The notes beneath the pieces were generated by a model. That model ran no database searches. It saw only the letters and a list, made by a program, of their open reading frames with translations, and was not told where the DNA came from. The position numbers and the translations under genes are program-made. This document shows positions 37,020-48,018 of a stretch of 64,000 nucleotides of DNA, piece by piece. Every line of letters begins with the position of its first letter. Position 1 is the first letter of the stretch. This DNA is from Parazoarcus communis (lineage in GTDB: Bacteria > Pseudomonadota > Gammaproteobacteria > Burkholderiales > Rhodocyclaceae). Location: assembly GCF_003111645.1 (NCBI RefSeq), contig NZ_CP022187.1, positions 1,736,001 to 1,800,000 of the forward strand. Direction: 5' to 3'.

Positions 37020-38558
37020 ATGAATCTCCTGCGCGCCCTTGCCACCGTCAGTGGCATGACACTGCTGTCCCGCATTCTCGGTTTCGTCCGCGACTTTGTC
37101 ATTGCGCGTGCATTCGGTGCCGGCATGGCGACTGATGCCTTCTTCGTCGCCTTTCGCCTGCCCAACCTGCTGCGAAGGATGTTTGCCGAAGGCGCTTTCT
37201 CACAGGCCTTCGTTCCGATTCTCGCCGAATACAAGAACAAGCAGGGCGAAGCGGTCACCCGCCACCTCGTCGACCGGGTCGCCACCCTGCTCGGCCTCAC
37301 CGTCGCCGCGGTTGCCCTGCTCGGCATTCTCGGCGCGCCACTGATCATTCAGGTGTCCGCGCCGGGCTTCTCGGCAGATGCGGACAAGTTTGCCCTCACC
37401 GTCGAACTGACCCGGATCACCTTCCCCTACATCCTGTTCATGTCCCTGGTCGCGCTCGCCGGCGGCATTCTCAACACCTGGAGCCGGTTTGCAATCCCGG
37501 CCTTCACGCCAGTACTGCTCAACCTGTCCTTCATCGGCATGGCACTGTTCGCCGCGCCGTATTTCGATCCGCCGGTGCTGGCGCTGGCGTGGGCCGTCTT
37601 TCTGGGTGGCATCCTGCAGCTTGCGCTGCAGATCAGGCCGCTGGCCAGAATCGGCATGCTGCCCCGCTTCAACATCGACTACTCCGACCCCGGCGTGCGC
37701 CGCATCCTGAAGCTCATGGCCCCGGCAATCCTCGGCGTCTCGGTCAGCCAGATCTCGCTGCTGATCAACACCATCTTCGCGTCATTTCTTGAAAGCGGCA
37801 GCGTGTCCTGGCTCTACTACGCGGATCGCCTGATGGAGTTCCCCGCCGGGCTGCTCGGCGTCGCCCTTGGCACCATCCTCCTGCCCAGCCTCGCAAAGCT
37901 GCATGCCGACGCCAACCCCGAAGCCTTTTCGTCGCTGCTCGACTGGGGGCTCCGCCTGACACTGATGCTGACCCTGCCCGCCGCACTCGGCCTGGCCATG
38001 CTGTCAGTGCCGCTGATCACCACCCTGTTTCATTACGGGGCCTTCGCAAGCAACGACGTCCTGCAGACGCGCGAGGCACTGCTCGCCTACAGCGTCGGCC
38101 TCACCGGGATGATCCTGGTAAAGGTGCTCGCCCCGGGGTTCTACGCCCGTCAGGACATCCGCACCCCGGTCAAGATTGCCCTGATCACGCTGCTTGCCAC
38201 CCAGCTGATGAACCTCGCCTTCATCGTTCCCCTGCGCCATGCCGGGCTGGCCCTCGCCATCGGTCTGGCAGCCTGCCTGAATGCGGGCCTGCTCTATCGC
38301 GGCCTGCGCCGGCGCGGCGTGTATGTTCCACAGCCGGGCTGGGGGCGCTTCTGGCTCAAGCTCCTTGTTGCACTGGCTGCCATGGCCGCCGTGCTCTGGT
38401 TCGGCGTCAGTGCCGATGCGGTCTGGCTCGAGCGCAGCGGACTGGCGCGTGTCAGCTGGCTGGCCGGGGCGGTGGTCGCCGGGGCGGTCACATACTTCGG
38501 GGCGCTGTTTGCACTGGGCTTTCGTCCGCGCGACTTTCGACGCCGGGCCGCAAGCTGA
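37020..38558 (+). CDS. murJ: Lipid II flippase MurJ
   Basis: 512 aa from ATG at 37020. Fourteen hydrophobic segments and the MurJ N-terminal signature [45 protein letters not shown] (conserved Arg and Glu of the cavity). Flips lipid-linked peptidoglycan precursor across the inner membrane. The upstream frame is open for a short non-conserved stretch, so I use this start. A PEBP-like gene follows 130 bases later. Confidence 0.96.
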   Translation: MNLLRALATVSGMTLLSRILGFVRDFVIARAFGAGMATDAFFVAFRLPNLLRRMFAEGAFSQAFVPILAEYKNKQGEAVTRHLVDRVATLLGLTVAAVALLGILGAPLIIQVSAPGFSADADKFALTVELTRITFPYILFMSLVALAGGILNTWSRFAIPAFTPVLLNLSFIGMALFAAPYFDPPVLALAWAVFLGGILQLALQIRPLARIGMLPRFNIDYSDPGVRRILKLMAPAILGVSVSQISLLINTIFASFLESGSVSWLYYADRLMEFPAGLLGVALGTILLPSLAKLHADANPEAFSSLLDWGLRLTLMLTLPAALGLAMLSVPLITTLFHYGAFASNDVLQTREALLAYSVGLTGMILVKVLAPGFYARQDIRTPVKIALITLLATQLMNLAFIVPLRHAGLALAIGLAACLNAGLLYRGLRRRGVYVPQPGWGRFWLKLLVALAAMAAVLWFGVSADAVWLERSGLARVSWLAGAVVAGAVTYFGALFALGFRPRDFRRRAAS

Positions 38559-38688
38559 CGTACTCAAGCTGACGCGCACAAGCCGAGGCCCGGCCCCTGT
38601 CAGCAGGGCGCCGTCACGCATTTCGGGTGATCAGCACGTCGCACAGCCGCTAGAATCGAATGATTCATCACCCGCAAGGAGGCGCGAC

Positions 38689-39318
38689 ATGAAACTGACC
38701 AGCCAGAGCCTGACCGACGGCGCACGCATCGCCGGCGAATTTGCTTTCTGCATTCCGGCGACCGAAGGCCATGTGCAGCTCGGCCAGAACCTGAACCCCC
38801 ACTTGAGCTGGTCCGACGTGCCCGCGGGTACCCGGTCCTTCGCCCTCATATGCCACGACCCCGACGTCCCGAGCAGCGGAGAGGACGTCAATCAGGAAGG
38901 GAGAAGCGTTCCGGCCAGCCTGCCGCGGGTCGATTTCTTTCACTGGATCCTGGTGGACATCCCGGCACATCAGCGCGAAATCGCGCAAGGCAGCTTCTCG
39001 AGCGGCGTCACCCCCGGCGGCAAGCCCGGCCCGGACGCCGCGCACGGAACGCGTCAGGGCGTCAATAACTACACCGAGTGGTTTGCGGCTGACGAGTCGA
39101 TGCGTGGCAACTACCATGGCTACGACGGTCCCTGCCCGCCGTGGAACGACGAACTGATGCACCGCTATGTATTTACGCTGTTCGCGCTCGATGTCAATCG
39201 CTGCCCGACAGAAGGCCGCTTCACGGGCCCCGAAGTCCGGGCTGCGATTGCAGGACACGTACTCGCGCAGGCCAGCATCACCGGCACCTACACATTGAAC
39301 CCGTCCGTCAGCGACTGA
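38689..39318 (+). CDS. YbhB/YbcL-type PEBP (Raf kinase inhibitor-like) protein
   Basis: 209 aa from ATG at 38689, with AAGGAGG seven bases upstream. PEBP ligand-pocket motifs are visible: HDPDVPSS near residue 61 and HWILVDIPA near 91, then GYDGPCPPW with YVFTLFALD. The family binds phosphorylated or lipid ligands; role in bacteria unclear. No signal peptide, so cytosolic. Its stop codon abuts the stop of ggt on the other strand with no base between them. Confidence 0.9.
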   Translation: MKLTSQSLTDGARIAGEFAFCIPATEGHVQLGQNLNPHLSWSDVPAGTRSFALICHDPDVPSSGEDVNQEGRSVPASLPRVDFFHWILVDIPAHQREIAQGSFSSGVTPGGKPGPDAAHGTRQGVNNYTEWFAADESMRGNYHGYDGPCPPWNDELMHRYVFTLFALDVNRCPTEGRFTGPEVRAAIAGHVLAQASITGTYTLNPSVSD

Positions 39319-41061
39319 TTACAGGCCAGCGGCCATTCCTTCCCGACGAGGATCGGCCGCGCCGGCCCAGCCTTCCCCGCTGCGCAGCACCAGACTGGTC
39401 CCGCTGGTAAGTTCGCGCACCACGGCTTCATGCCCGAACAGGGCGAGCCGAGCCGCAAGCGCCTCGCCATCGGGGCGGCGCTCGACTTCGGTCGCCCCAT
39501 TACGACTGGCCGCGTGCGGACGGGCAAGCACTGCATCGGGCGCCATCCCCCAGTCGACCAGACCGGTAATCGCCGACGCCACGTAATTGATGATTGCGCT
39601 GCCACCCGGCGAGCCGAGCACCGCATGCAGGCGTCCATCGGGCGCGAACACCAAGGTCGGCGCCATCGAACTGCGCGGGCGCTTGCCCGGCCCCACCCTG
39701 TTGGGGTGCAGGCCACGCGCATCCCGTGGCGCAAAGGAGAAATCGGTCAGCTGATTATTGAGCAGCATGCCCCGCACCATGCGCCGACTGCCAAAGGCGT
39801 CCTCGATCGACGCCGTCATCGACACCGCATTGCCATCGGCATCGACGATCGAGACATGCGTCGTCGACGGGCGCTCGGGCGTCGCTGCCGGCACCGGCTC
39901 ATGCGCGGACGACGGATTGCCCGGCTGCGCACGACCAAGACTGCTGTCGAGCGAGATCAGCGCGGCACGCTGCGCCAGATAGCCAGGTTCGAGCAGCCTC
40001 GCAGGCGCAAGCGGCATCGACACCGGATCGCCGTACCAGGCGTCGCGATCGGCGAAAGCAAGTCGCCCGGCCTCGGCAAACAGGTGGGTGGCAAATGCGC
40101 TTTCCGGATCGATCTCTGCCAGGGGAAAACGCGTCAGCATGCCGAGCATGGCCAGCACGGTTGCACCGCCCGAGCTTGGGGGCGGCATGCCGCACACCCG
40201 CCAGCCGCGGTAGGGGCCACACACGGCTTCGCGCCCGACCACACGGTAGGCTGCGAAATCCTCAATCGACAAGGTGCCGGGATTTTCACCCGCACCCACC
40301 GCTGCAACGATGTCGGCAGCAATCTCCCCCCGATAGAATGCCTCGCCGCCCTCCTTCGCCAGCAGGCGCATGACATCGGCCAGCGCCGGGTTGCGCAAGC
40401 GCGCACCGATCGCCAGCGGCGCACCATTGCCATCGAAAAACAGCGCCTTCGCCGCGCCATCGCCCGCGAGAAAGCGGTCTTTTGCAATCAGCGCATGAAG
40501 GCGGGGCGACACGGCAAAGCCCTCGTCCGCCAGACGAATGGCAGGCTCGAAGAGCTGTGCCCACGGCAGGCGCCCATGCTGCCGATGCACCTCGGCCAGG
40601 AGCAGCGGCAGCCCGGGAACACCGACTGCGCGCCCGCCCACCGCAGCAGCGTGAAACTGCATGGGCTTGCCGGCCGCATCCAGGAACAGGGCGTCGTCGA
40701 CCGCAGCCGGCGCAGTCTCACGCCCATCCCAGGCCACCATCCTCTTCTGCGCGGCATCGAAATGAAGCAGAAAACCACCGCCACCCAGCCCCGAGGACTG
40801 TGGCTCGACCACATTCAGGACCAGCGCCGCCGCGATTGCGGCATCTGCGGCAGAACCACCCGCACGCAGCACGCCCAGCGCCGCCTCGGTCGCATGAGGA
40901 TTGGCCGTCACCACCATTGCATGCGGCGCATATGCGGCCGGACGCGGCTCAAAGCCGGTCGCAGCCTCGGGCTGTGCCGGCGTCTGCGCACCAAGCGGCA
41001 AAGGGGCGGCAAACAGGCTCAGCATGCCGATGCAAATACTGCGTTTGCAGCTCATGACCAT
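39319..41061 (-). CDS. ggt: Gamma-glutamyltransferase
   Basis: 580 aa from ATG at 41061 with GGAGG upstream. Signal peptide about residues 1-25 (SLFAAPLPLGA), so periplasmic. The precursor is cut before the nucleophile threonine in RPSTTHVSIVD; the glycine loop GSPGGSAI and ARPHAASRNG substrate site follow. It splits glutathione and transfers gamma-glutamyl groups. Last gene after the PPi-PFK gene (21-base gap). A TAA stop at 39319-39321 touches the convergent PEBP gene. Confidence 0.96.
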   Translation of the reverse strand: MVMSCKRSICIGMLSLFAAPLPLGAQTPAQPEAATGFEPRPAAYAPHAMVVTANPHATEAALGVLRAGGSAADAAIAAALVLNVVEPQSSGLGGGGFLLHFDAAQKRMVAWDGRETAPAAVDDALFLDAAGKPMQFHAAAVGGRAVGVPGLPLLLAEVHRQHGRLPWAQLFEPAIRLADEGFAVSPRLHALIAKDRFLAGDGAAKALFFDGNGAPLAIGARLRNPALADVMRLLAKEGGEAFYRGEIAADIVAAVGAGENPGTLSIEDFAAYRVVGREAVCGPYRGWRVCGMPPPSSGGATVLAMLGMLTRFPLAEIDPESAFATHLFAEAGRLAFADRDAWYGDPVSMPLAPARLLEPGYLAQRAALISLDSSLGRAQPGNPSSAHEPVPAATPERPSTTHVSIVDADGNAVSMTASIEDAFGSRRMVRGMLLNNQLTDFSFAPRDARGLHPNRVGPGKRPRSSMAPTLVFAPDGRLHAVLGSPGGSAIINYVASAITGLVDWGMAPDAVLARPHAASRNGATEVERRPDGEALAARLALFGHEAVVRELTSGTSLVLRSGEGWAGAADPRREGMAAGL

Positions 41062-41082
41062 GGCAAAACCTCCGGCGGAAAT

Positions 41083-42321
41083 TCAGGCAGCGTAAGGCGG
41101 CAACTGGCGGGGAAGCAAGGGCTGGTCGATGACGTAATGCGCGGGCAGGCCATCGACGCAAGGAATGGACAGCTCACCACAGATAAGCGGCCGAATATAG
41201 CGCCGCCCGGCTTCGTTGAGCCCCATTCCGTCCGCCGCGATGAAGTCGGCGGGAAGTTTGCGTTCAAGGTTGGCGATTCCGGCCGCGTCCACCGGAACCA
41301 CATCCCAGGTGTAGGGCGCGTCCGCCACACGTCGGATCGCGGCAGTCACCCCGTCCTGGCCTTCGAGGGCATAGCCGACCGCCGCACGACCGACTGCCAC
41401 CGCCTGCGCATGGTCGGTTGCCGAAATCCAGTGACCGGCCGCACGCTGCAGATAATCCGGCACGGAAAAATGCTGCTTGTAACCCAGGCGCTCGTGCACC
41501 AGATGCGCAATGGCCTCGCCCGCCCCACCCAGCTGGACATAGCCTTTTGCATCCCGGTCCTGCTTCATCAGCACACCACCATCGGCACCGCGCAGCCCTT
41601 CAGCCACCGTCACCGCGCAATAGCCCAGCCGCTCCACCACGGCCTGCACCCGGGCAAGAAAGGCGACTTCGTCAAACGCAACCTCAGGCAGAAGCACGAT
41701 GTGGGGAGCCTCGTCGGGTGTGCGCGCCGCCAGCGCCGTGGCTGCCGCCAGCCAGCCGACATTGCGCCCCATCACTTCCATCACGAAGACCCGGCCCTTG
41801 CGTCCGGTCATCGAGGCCACATCGCGTCCGGCCTCGCGCATCGAGGTCGCCAGGTACTTGGCCGCCGAACCGTAGCCAGGGCAGCAGTCGCTACCCTCGA
41901 TGTCGTTGTCCACCGTCTTCGGCACGCCCACACAGACCAGCGGAAACGAACGCCGGCGCGCCGCGCCCGAGAGCCTGCCGATGAGGTCCATCGAGCCGTT
42001 TCCGCCGTTGTACAGCACCGCGCCGATGTCATGGGCAGCAAGCACGGCAAACAGCCGGTCGTAGAGCGCGGGCTGTTCGTCCTCCGGAGGCAGATCGAAA
42101 CGACACGAACCGAAGGCGCCGCCGGGCGTATGCGCCAGCGCAACGGTATCGACGGCGGCGGTGTCGTAGATGTCTTCGGCCAGCAGACCGAGAATGCCAT
42201 GACGCGCCGCCAGCACCTTGCCGATCCGGCCGGGATGCTCACGCGCAGCATCAATCACCCCTGCAGCACTGGCATTGATGACGGCGGTCACGCCACCGGA
42301 CTGGGCATAAAGCAGGTTCAT
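41083..42321 (-). CDS. 6-phosphofructokinase, probably pyrophosphate-dependent
   Basis: 412 aa from ATG at 42321 (MNLLYAQSGGVTAVINASA). PFK fold with GGNGSMD where ATP enzymes have GGDGS, then PKTVDNDI, the base motif MGRNVGWLAA and YKQHFSVPDYLQR. The DN pair and PKT-D-ND layout are those of PPi-PFKs. It interconverts fructose-6-phosphate and fructose-1,6-bisphosphate reversibly with PPi. Lies between adk and ggt on one strand. Confidence 0.88.
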   Translation of the reverse strand: MNLLYAQSGGVTAVINASAAGVIDAAREHPGRIGKVLAARHGILGLLAEDIYDTAAVDTVALAHTPGGAFGSCRFDLPPEDEQPALYDRLFAVLAAHDIGAVLYNGGNGSMDLIGRLSGAARRRSFPLVCVGVPKTVDNDIEGSDCCPGYGSAAKYLATSMREAGRDVASMTGRKGRVFVMEVMGRNVGWLAAATALAARTPDEAPHIVLLPEVAFDEVAFLARVQAVVERLGYCAVTVAEGLRGADGGVLMKQDRDAKGYVQLGGAGEAIAHLVHERLGYKQHFSVPDYLQRAAGHWISATDHAQAVAVGRAAVGYALEGQDGVTAAIRRVADAPYTWDVVPVDAAGIANLERKLPADFIAADGMGLNEAGRRYIRPLICGELSIPCVDGLPAHYVIDQPLLPRQLPPYAA

Positions 42322-42356
42322 GGACGGCGTTTCCGAAGAAAAGGGGAGCACGAAGA

Positions 42357-42394
42357 CAAACGCGGCCGGCACCGCAAAACGGCACCGACCGCGC
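42357..42394 (-). terminator. Imperfect hairpin after adk
   Basis: GCGGTCGGTGCCG and CGGTGCCGGCCGC fold with G-U pairs around a TTTTG loop, followed by TTTG on the minus strand. It lies between adk and the PPi-PFK gene. Weak or leaky termination. Confidence 0.4.
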
Positions 42395-42413
42395 TGGATA
42401 CGGCAGGGACTGC

Positions 42414-43118
<705 letters not shown>

Positions 43119-43174
43119 TCAAGGCCGAAACTTAACCGACAAGTCCCGACCGGTCAAACACGATCGCGAATGCC

Positions 43175-43942
43175 TCAACCTGCGGAGAACACCGCCCGTA
43201 CCCGGATCAGATCTTCGAGCGTATCCACGCCGGCCGCTGGTGCGGCGTCCAGGCGCAGCACCCGGATCGGGAATCCGTGCCACAGCGCGCGCAACTGCTC
43301 CAGCGCTTCCCAGTGCTCCACCGGCGCAGGCGTGAGCGATGCATAGCGCTTGAGAAATCCGACCCGGTAAGCATAGAGCCCGACATGGCGCAGCACCGGC
43401 AACTCGGGCGGCAGCACCTGGCGCGTGTCCGCCCAGGCATCGCGTGCCCACGGAATGGGCGCACGTGAAAAATACATCGCACGCTCACGCGCGTCGCACA
43501 CCACCTTGACCACGTTCGGGTTGAACATCTCGTCTGCAGCATGGATCGGGTGCGCAGCAGTGGCAATCGCGGCATCGGCATCGTCGGCGAGGGCGTTCGC
43601 GACCGCAGCGATCAGCGCCGGGTCGATCAGAGGCTCGTCGCCCTGCACGTTGACCACGATGTCGTCGTCAGCCCATCCGAGCGCAGTCGCCACCTCGGCC
43701 AGGCGGTCGGTACCGCTCGGGTGGTCGGCGCGCGTCATCTGCACCTTGCCCCCGGCCGCAAGCACCGCGTCGCGCACGCCTTCATGGTCGGTTGCGATCC
43801 AGACCTCGCTTGCGCCCGCGGCACTCGCACGCTCCAGCACCCGTACCACCATCGGCTTGCCGGCGATGTCCGCCAGCGGCTTGCCCGGCAGACGGGTGGA
43901 CGCGTGGCGCGCCGGCACCACGACTCGAAAAGCAGTCTTCAT
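43175..43942 (-). CDS. kdsB: 3-deoxy-manno-octulosonate cytidylyltransferase (CMP-KDO synthetase)
   Basis: 255 aa. Nucleotidyltransferase start [30 protein letters not shown] and [11 protein letters not shown] metal-site motifs. Activates KDO for lipopolysaccharide core synthesis. Eight bases after the Trm112 gene and near lpxK, so it is an LPS supply unit. Confidence 0.97.
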   Translation of the reverse strand: MKTAFRVVVPARHASTRLPGKPLADIAGKPMVVRVLERASAAGASEVWIATDHEGVRDAVLAAGGKVQMTRADHPSGTDRLAEVATALGWADDDIVVNVQGDEPLIDPALIAAVANALADDADAAIATAAHPIHAADEMFNPNVVKVVCDARERAMYFSRAPIPWARDAWADTRQVLPPELPVLRHVGLYAYRVGFLKRYASLTPAPVEHWEALEQLRALWHGFPIRVLRLDAAPAAGVDTLEDLIRVRAVFSAG

Positions 43943-43950
43943 CGGCCGCC

Positions 43951-44139
43951 TCAGCGCAGGGCGTCGACGTCTTCAGCGCTCATGACACGCGCTTCCTCCT
44001 CAAGCATCACCGGGATGCCGTCGCGAATCGGGAAAGCGAGTCGATCACCCTTGCACACCAGCTCCTGGCTGCTCTTCAGGTAATCAAGCGGCCCCTTGCA
44101 AATCGGACAAACGAGAATCTCAAGCAGTCTGGCGTCCAT
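43951..44139 (-). CDS. Trm112 family protein (YcaR-like)
   Basis: 62 aa ([20 protein letters not shown]). One CPIC pair and a later Cys (ELVCKGD), then [17 protein letters not shown]. Trm112 proteins activate methyltransferases in other domains of life; the bacterial ones are of unknown role but always sit by lpxK and kdsB. Its start lies within the last 20 bases of lpxK. Confidence 0.94.
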   Translation of the reverse strand: MDARLLEILVCPICKGPLDYLKSSQELVCKGDRLAFPIRDGIPVMLEEEARVMSAEDVDALR

Positions 44140-45133
44140 TGTTCAGCTTCTCCAGGATGCGTTCGGCAGCACCCGAACCAATTGAGGCCTGCACCGGGAA
44201 CTCCCAGGCATTGTCAGGCGCGAAAGGGGCGCATTTTACCGCATCCTTGCTCGTCATCAGTTTTGCTTCATCGGGCGCGAAGTCGAGATCGGCCGCGGTG
44301 AAGCGATGATGATCGGGAAAGGGGTGCTCAACCACGTCGAGGCCCATCGCACGCAGCTGATCGAAAAAGCGTTCCGGGCGCCCGATTCCGGCCAGCGCAT
44401 GCACGCGCCGCCCTCGAAATACCGAGGCCTCGCAGGTGTCAGCCGGGCGGCGCAGCGAACGGAAACTGGCACCTTCGAGCGTCATGGAGGCCACTGCGAC
44501 GCCGCCAATCGCCGCACTGACGGGCGGGGAAAGCGCACCGTGCGCAATCACCAGATCGACGTTGCGCAAGCGTCCGAGCGGCTCACGCAAGGGGCCGGCC
44601 GGCAGCAGGCGGCAATTGCCCAGCGTTGCCTGATCGACCACCGCGATCTCGACATCCCGCGCCAGCCGGTAATGCTGCATGCCGTCGTCGGACACGATGA
44701 GGTCGCATTCCGGGTGCGCTGCGAGCAGGCCCTGCGCCGCAGCCGGGCGATCCCGACCGACTGCGACCGGACAGCGGGTCAGCCTGGCCAGCAGCACCGG
44801 TTCGTCACCACACAGGCTTGGGTCGCTGTCCGCGCTCACCAGGCCGATACCCTCGACCGTACCGCCATAACCGCGCGACACGATTCCAGGAGACCATCCG
44901 GCCGCGCGCAACTGCCTGACCAGCCAGTCGACCGAGGGCGTCTTGCCGCTGCCGCCGACCGCGATATTGCCAACCACGATCACCGGCACCGGCAGGCGCA
45001 CCGTGCGCAGCACGCCCATCCGGTACAGGGCTCGTCGCAGCGACGCCAGCAGACCGAACAGCAGGGACAAGGGAGACAGCAGCAGCGCCCGTCCTGAACG
45101 CTGCTGCCAGAAGGCCGGCGCCCGGGCTGCCAT
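44120..45133 (-). CDS. lpxK: Tetraacyldisaccharide 4'-kinase
   Basis: 337 aa. N-terminal membrane helix ([16 protein letters not shown]) and the Walker [13 protein letters not shown], then RGYGG and [12 protein letters not shown]. Adds the 4'-phosphate of lipid A. It follows exbD by 10 bases and overlaps Trm112. Confidence 0.97.
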   Translation of the reverse strand: MAARAPAFWQQRSGRALLLSPLSLLFGLLASLRRALYRMGVLRTVRLPVPVIVVGNIAVGGSGKTPSVDWLVRQLRAAGWSPGIVSRGYGGTVEGIGLVSADSDPSLCGDEPVLLARLTRCPVAVGRDRPAAAQGLLAAHPECDLIVSDDGMQHYRLARDVEIAVVDQATLGNCRLLPAGPLREPLGRLRNVDLVIAHGALSPPVSAAIGGVAVASMTLEGASFRSLRRPADTCEASVFRGRRVHALAGIGRPERFFDQLRAMGLDVVEHPFPDHHRFTAADLDFAPDEAKLMTSKDAVKCAPFAPDNAWEFPVQASIGSGAAERILEKLNNGRQTA

Positions 45134-45143
45134 CGATGCCGCC

Positions 45144-45566
45144 TCAGCGCGGAGGCGTCTGGATGGCGAAAGTGATGTGGGCCAGACCGGCGCGCTGCGC
45201 AGCCTGCATCACATCGACCACACTCTGGTGGGCGGCCTTGGCATCGGCGTTGATCACCACCACCGGCTCCTTCTGTCCGCCCGGCCGGGCCTTGCCCAAC
45301 GCTTCGGCAATCGCTTCGATGCCCTTGTCGGCCACCGGATTGCGATTGACGATGACGTCGCCCGCTGCCGTCACGGCGACGACGATCTCGTTGCTCACCG
45401 CTTCGTCGCCGGTGGCTTCGGCGGTCGGGAGGTTGATCTCAAGGCCGCTGGTCTGGGTGAAGGTCGTGGTCAGCATCAGGAAGATGATGATGACCAGCAC
45501 CACGTCGATCAACGGGATGAGGTTGATCTCGGGTTCTTCATGGCGAACGGCACGACGAAAGTTCAT
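45144..45566 (-). CDS. exbD: ExbD/TolR family biopolymer transport protein
   Basis: 140 aa. One N-terminal transmembrane helix with the conserved Asp (NLIPLIDVVLVIIIFLMLT), then a periplasmic domain. Energy-coupling partner of the ExbB-like protein encoded 9 bases upstream, using proton motive force. No tonB or tolA is next to it. In this position, before lpxK, the pair may serve envelope transport; that is inference. Confidence 0.92.
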   Translation of the reverse strand: MNFRRAVRHEEPEINLIPLIDVVLVIIIFLMLTTTFTQTSGLEINLPTAEATGDEAVSNEIVVAVTAAGDVIVNRNPVADKGIEAIAEALGKARPGGQKEPVVVINADAKAAHQSVVDVMQAAQRAGLAHITFAIQTPPR

Positions 45567-45575
45567 GGTCGGTGC

Positions 45576-46184
45576 TCAGCCACGGCGCTCGCCATGGGCG
45601 ACTTCAACCAGCTTGATCGCCTGCTGCTCCATATCGACCACGAAGTCATCGATCAGACGGCGAAAGTGGCGCCAGAAGATGGTCGCCGGAATGGCAATGA
45701 TGAGGCCGAGACCCGTGGTGTACAGCGCAATCGAAATGCCCTTGGCCAGCTGTGCCGGATTGGCGCCGTTGACACCCTGCGAGGCAAAGATGTCGATCAT
45801 GCCGACGATGGTCCCGAACAGGCCCAGCAGGGGGCTGATCGCGGCAATCGTGCCCAGCGTGGTGAGGAAGCGTTCGAGATCGTGCACCACGGCACGCCCC
45901 GACTCCTCGATCGACTCCTTCATGATCACCCGGGTGCTCGTCACATTGCGCAGGCCCGCCGCCAGCACACGGCCGAGCGGAGAATGGGCTGCAACGCGGC
46001 TCACCATCTCAGGCGAGCTGCCATGCTGACGCAGATCGGCAATGACGTTGTCGAGCAGGCCGGCGGGCACGACGCGCGCCCGGCGCAGGCTGACCGAACG
46101 TTCGATGATCAAAGCGACGGCAATCACCGACGCAAACAACAAGGGCCACATGGGCCAGCCGGCGGCCTGAATGATCGCGAACAC
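45576..46184 (-). CDS. exbB: MotA/TolQ/ExbB proton channel family protein
   Basis: 202 aa from GTG at 46184 (reads MFAIIQAAGWPMWPLLFASV), with GAGG nine bases upstream; a TTG three codons earlier is the alternative. Three transmembrane segments at about 10-30, 108-130 and 150-175 and the ExbB signature TLGTIAAISPLLGLFGTIVG. Forms the proton-driven motor with ExbD. First gene of the LPS-related run. Confidence 0.92.
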   Translation of the reverse strand: MFAIIQAAGWPMWPLLFASVIAVALIIERSVSLRRARVVPAGLLDNVIADLRQHGSSPEMVSRVAAHSPLGRVLAAGLRNVTSTRVIMKESIEESGRAVVHDLERFLTTLGTIAAISPLLGLFGTIVGMIDIFASQGVNGANPAQLAKGISIALYTTGLGLIIAIPATIFWRHFRRLIDDFVVDMEQQAIKLVEVAHGERRG

Positions 46185-46193
46185 GCGTATCAA

Positions 46194-46500
46194 CCTCGAA
46201 TCAGCAAAAGCGGAACTCTAGCCTTGCCGCGCAAGCAGGGCAAGCCGGCTCGCAGCCCAAGCAATCCACAGAAGCTGTGGATAAGTTTGTGGGGCATTTC
46301 TGAATCCTGCCCGCAATCCCGGTAACGGCGCGGCTTGTCTTACTCCGATGAAAATTTGTGCAACATCTTTTATCAACAAAAACAATGACTTAAAAATAAG
46401 CCTTTGTTTCATCAAGGACTTGCATGACGACGCCCGAAGTACTTGACAGGCTGTGGATTCCGCTACAATCCGGCCTCCGGAAACCGACCCTCACGCCCGC
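46194..46500 (+). promoter_or_regulatory. Divergent exbB/xseA region with an xseA promoter
   Basis: The 307-base gap contains TTGACA at 46443-46448 and TACAAT at 46464-46469, 15 bases apart (short but near-consensus hexamers), about 31 bases before the xseA ATG. The part 46348-46410 is AT-rich and on the minus strand has TTGTTT and TTGATA stretches upstream of exbB. No gene is seen. Confidence 0.5.
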
Positions 46501-47841
46501 ATGCCCGCAGAAATCCCAGCAGCACAGGTACTTGGCGTCTCGGCGCTCAACCGTCTTGCGCGTGAAACACTGGAAACCGGCATTCCCCTGCTCTGGGTTG
46601 GCGGAGAGGTTTCCAATCTGACCCGGGCCAGCTCGGGCCACATCTACTTCACCCTCAAGGATGCGCAGGCGCAGGTGCGGTGCGCAATGTGGCGCAACCG
46701 GGCCCAGCTGCTGGCGTTCCGCCCTGAAAACGGCATGAAGGTCGAGGCCCGGGCACTGGTCACGCTCTACGAGGCGCGCGGGGACTACCAGCTCAACGTC
46801 GAAGCCCTGCGTCCGGCGGGCATCGGCAACCTGTTCGAAGCCTTCAACCGGCTCAAGGACAAACTGTCGGCCGAGGGGCTGTTCGACCCCGAACGGCGTC
46901 GCCCCCTGCCGCGCTTTCCCCGCGGCATCGGCATTGTCACCTCGCCCGCCGCCGCCGCCCTGCGCGACGTCATCGCGACCTTGCAGCGGCGTTGCCCGCA
47001 ATTGCCGCTGGTGCTCTATCCGGCACCGGTGCAGGGCGCTGACGCCCCCGCCCGGCTGCTCGAATCGCTGCAGCAGGCTGGCCGACGGGCCGGGTCCGAC
47101 GGCATCGACCTCATCCTGCTGGTACGTGGCGGCGGCAGCATCGAAGATCTGTGGGCCTTCAACGACGAGGCCCTGGCGCGCGCGATCCGGGCCTGCCCGG
47201 TGCCTGTTGTCAGCGGCGTCGGCCATGAAACCGACTTCACCATTGCCGACTTTGCCGCCGACCTGCGCGCCGCCACTCCGACCGGTGCCGCGGAGCTCGC
47301 CAGCGCCGGTTATCACGCCGCACGCAGCGAATGCCAGACACTCGAGATGCGTCTGACACGCACCCTGCAGCGCAGGCTGGAAACCCTCGGACAGCAGCTG
47401 GACCGCTGCGCCCTGCGCCTGGTGCACCCGCGCGAGCGCCTGCGCCGGGCAGCAGAAACCGTGAACGGGCTGCGAAAGGGCCTGCAGCGCGCCATGCGCA
47501 CCCAGCTGGAACGCAGCGCCCATCGCCAGGCCCAGTTCGCGGTCAGGCTGCAGAACCGGCGTCCGGACCCTGCCCACTCGAAGCAGCAGGTCGATCAACT
47601 CGGCGACCGGCTGCGACGAGCCGCCCGCGGCAGGCTTGACGCGCACAGTCATGGCATCGCCGCGCTCGCCGCCCACCTCCAGCATCTGGCGCCCGAGGCG
47701 GTGCTGGCCCGGGGCTACAGCATCACCCGCGACGCGGCCGGCAACATCCTGCGCTCGGCCACGACGGCCGGCATTGGCGACACCATTCATGTGCAACTGG
47801 CTGAGGGCGAACTGAGCGGAAAGATTACCGGCAAGCGCTGA
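46501..47841 (+). CDS. xseA: Exodeoxyribonuclease VII large subunit
   Basis: 446 aa from ATG at 46501. N-terminal OB fold (WVGGEVSNLTRASSGHIYFTLKD), the catalytic-domain segments GIGIVTSPAAAALRDV, LVRGGGSIEDLWAFN and VVSGVGHETDFTIADFAAD, then a coiled-coil rich in Arg/Leu/Gln (330-410). Degrades single-stranded DNA with XseB, which is not in this window. Transcribed alone; sodB follows with its own promoter. Confidence 0.97.
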   Translation: MPAEIPAAQVLGVSALNRLARETLETGIPLLWVGGEVSNLTRASSGHIYFTLKDAQAQVRCAMWRNRAQLLAFRPENGMKVEARALVTLYEARGDYQLNVEALRPAGIGNLFEAFNRLKDKLSAEGLFDPERRRPLPRFPRGIGIVTSPAAAALRDVIATLQRRCPQLPLVLYPAPVQGADAPARLLESLQQAGRRAGSDGIDLILLVRGGGSIEDLWAFNDEALARAIRACPVPVVSGVGHETDFTIADFAADLRAATPTGAAELASAGYHAARSECQTLEMRLTRTLQRRLETLGQQLDRCALRLVHPRERLRRAAETVNGLRKGLQRAMRTQLERSAHRQAQFAVRLQNRRPDPAHSKQQVDQLGDRLRRAARGRLDAHSHGIAALAAHLQHLAPEAVLARGYSITRDAAGNILRSATTAGIGDTIHVQLAEGELSGKITGKR

Positions 47842-47973
47842 TCTGCCGGCGCGCACACCTTGCCGGCCAGTTTCCATGCTCCACGGATAGGCTTATGATC
47901 ATGGCCCTCAGGATTGTCACTTCAGACCAATCCCGACTAGAATGGTCAGGCTTTGAATCATCGGCATTCCTCA

Positions 47974-48001
47974 TTGACTGACCGATTGACGCTTCGACAA
48001 T
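47974..48001 (+). promoter_or_regulatory. Candidate sodB promoter
   Basis: TTGACT at 47974-47979, 16-base spacer, GACAAT at 47996-48001, about 18 bases before the sodB ATG. The hexamers match reasonably; no Fur-like box is evident to me. Confidence 0.4.
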
Positions 48002-48018
48002 ACCGACTGGAGAACTCG

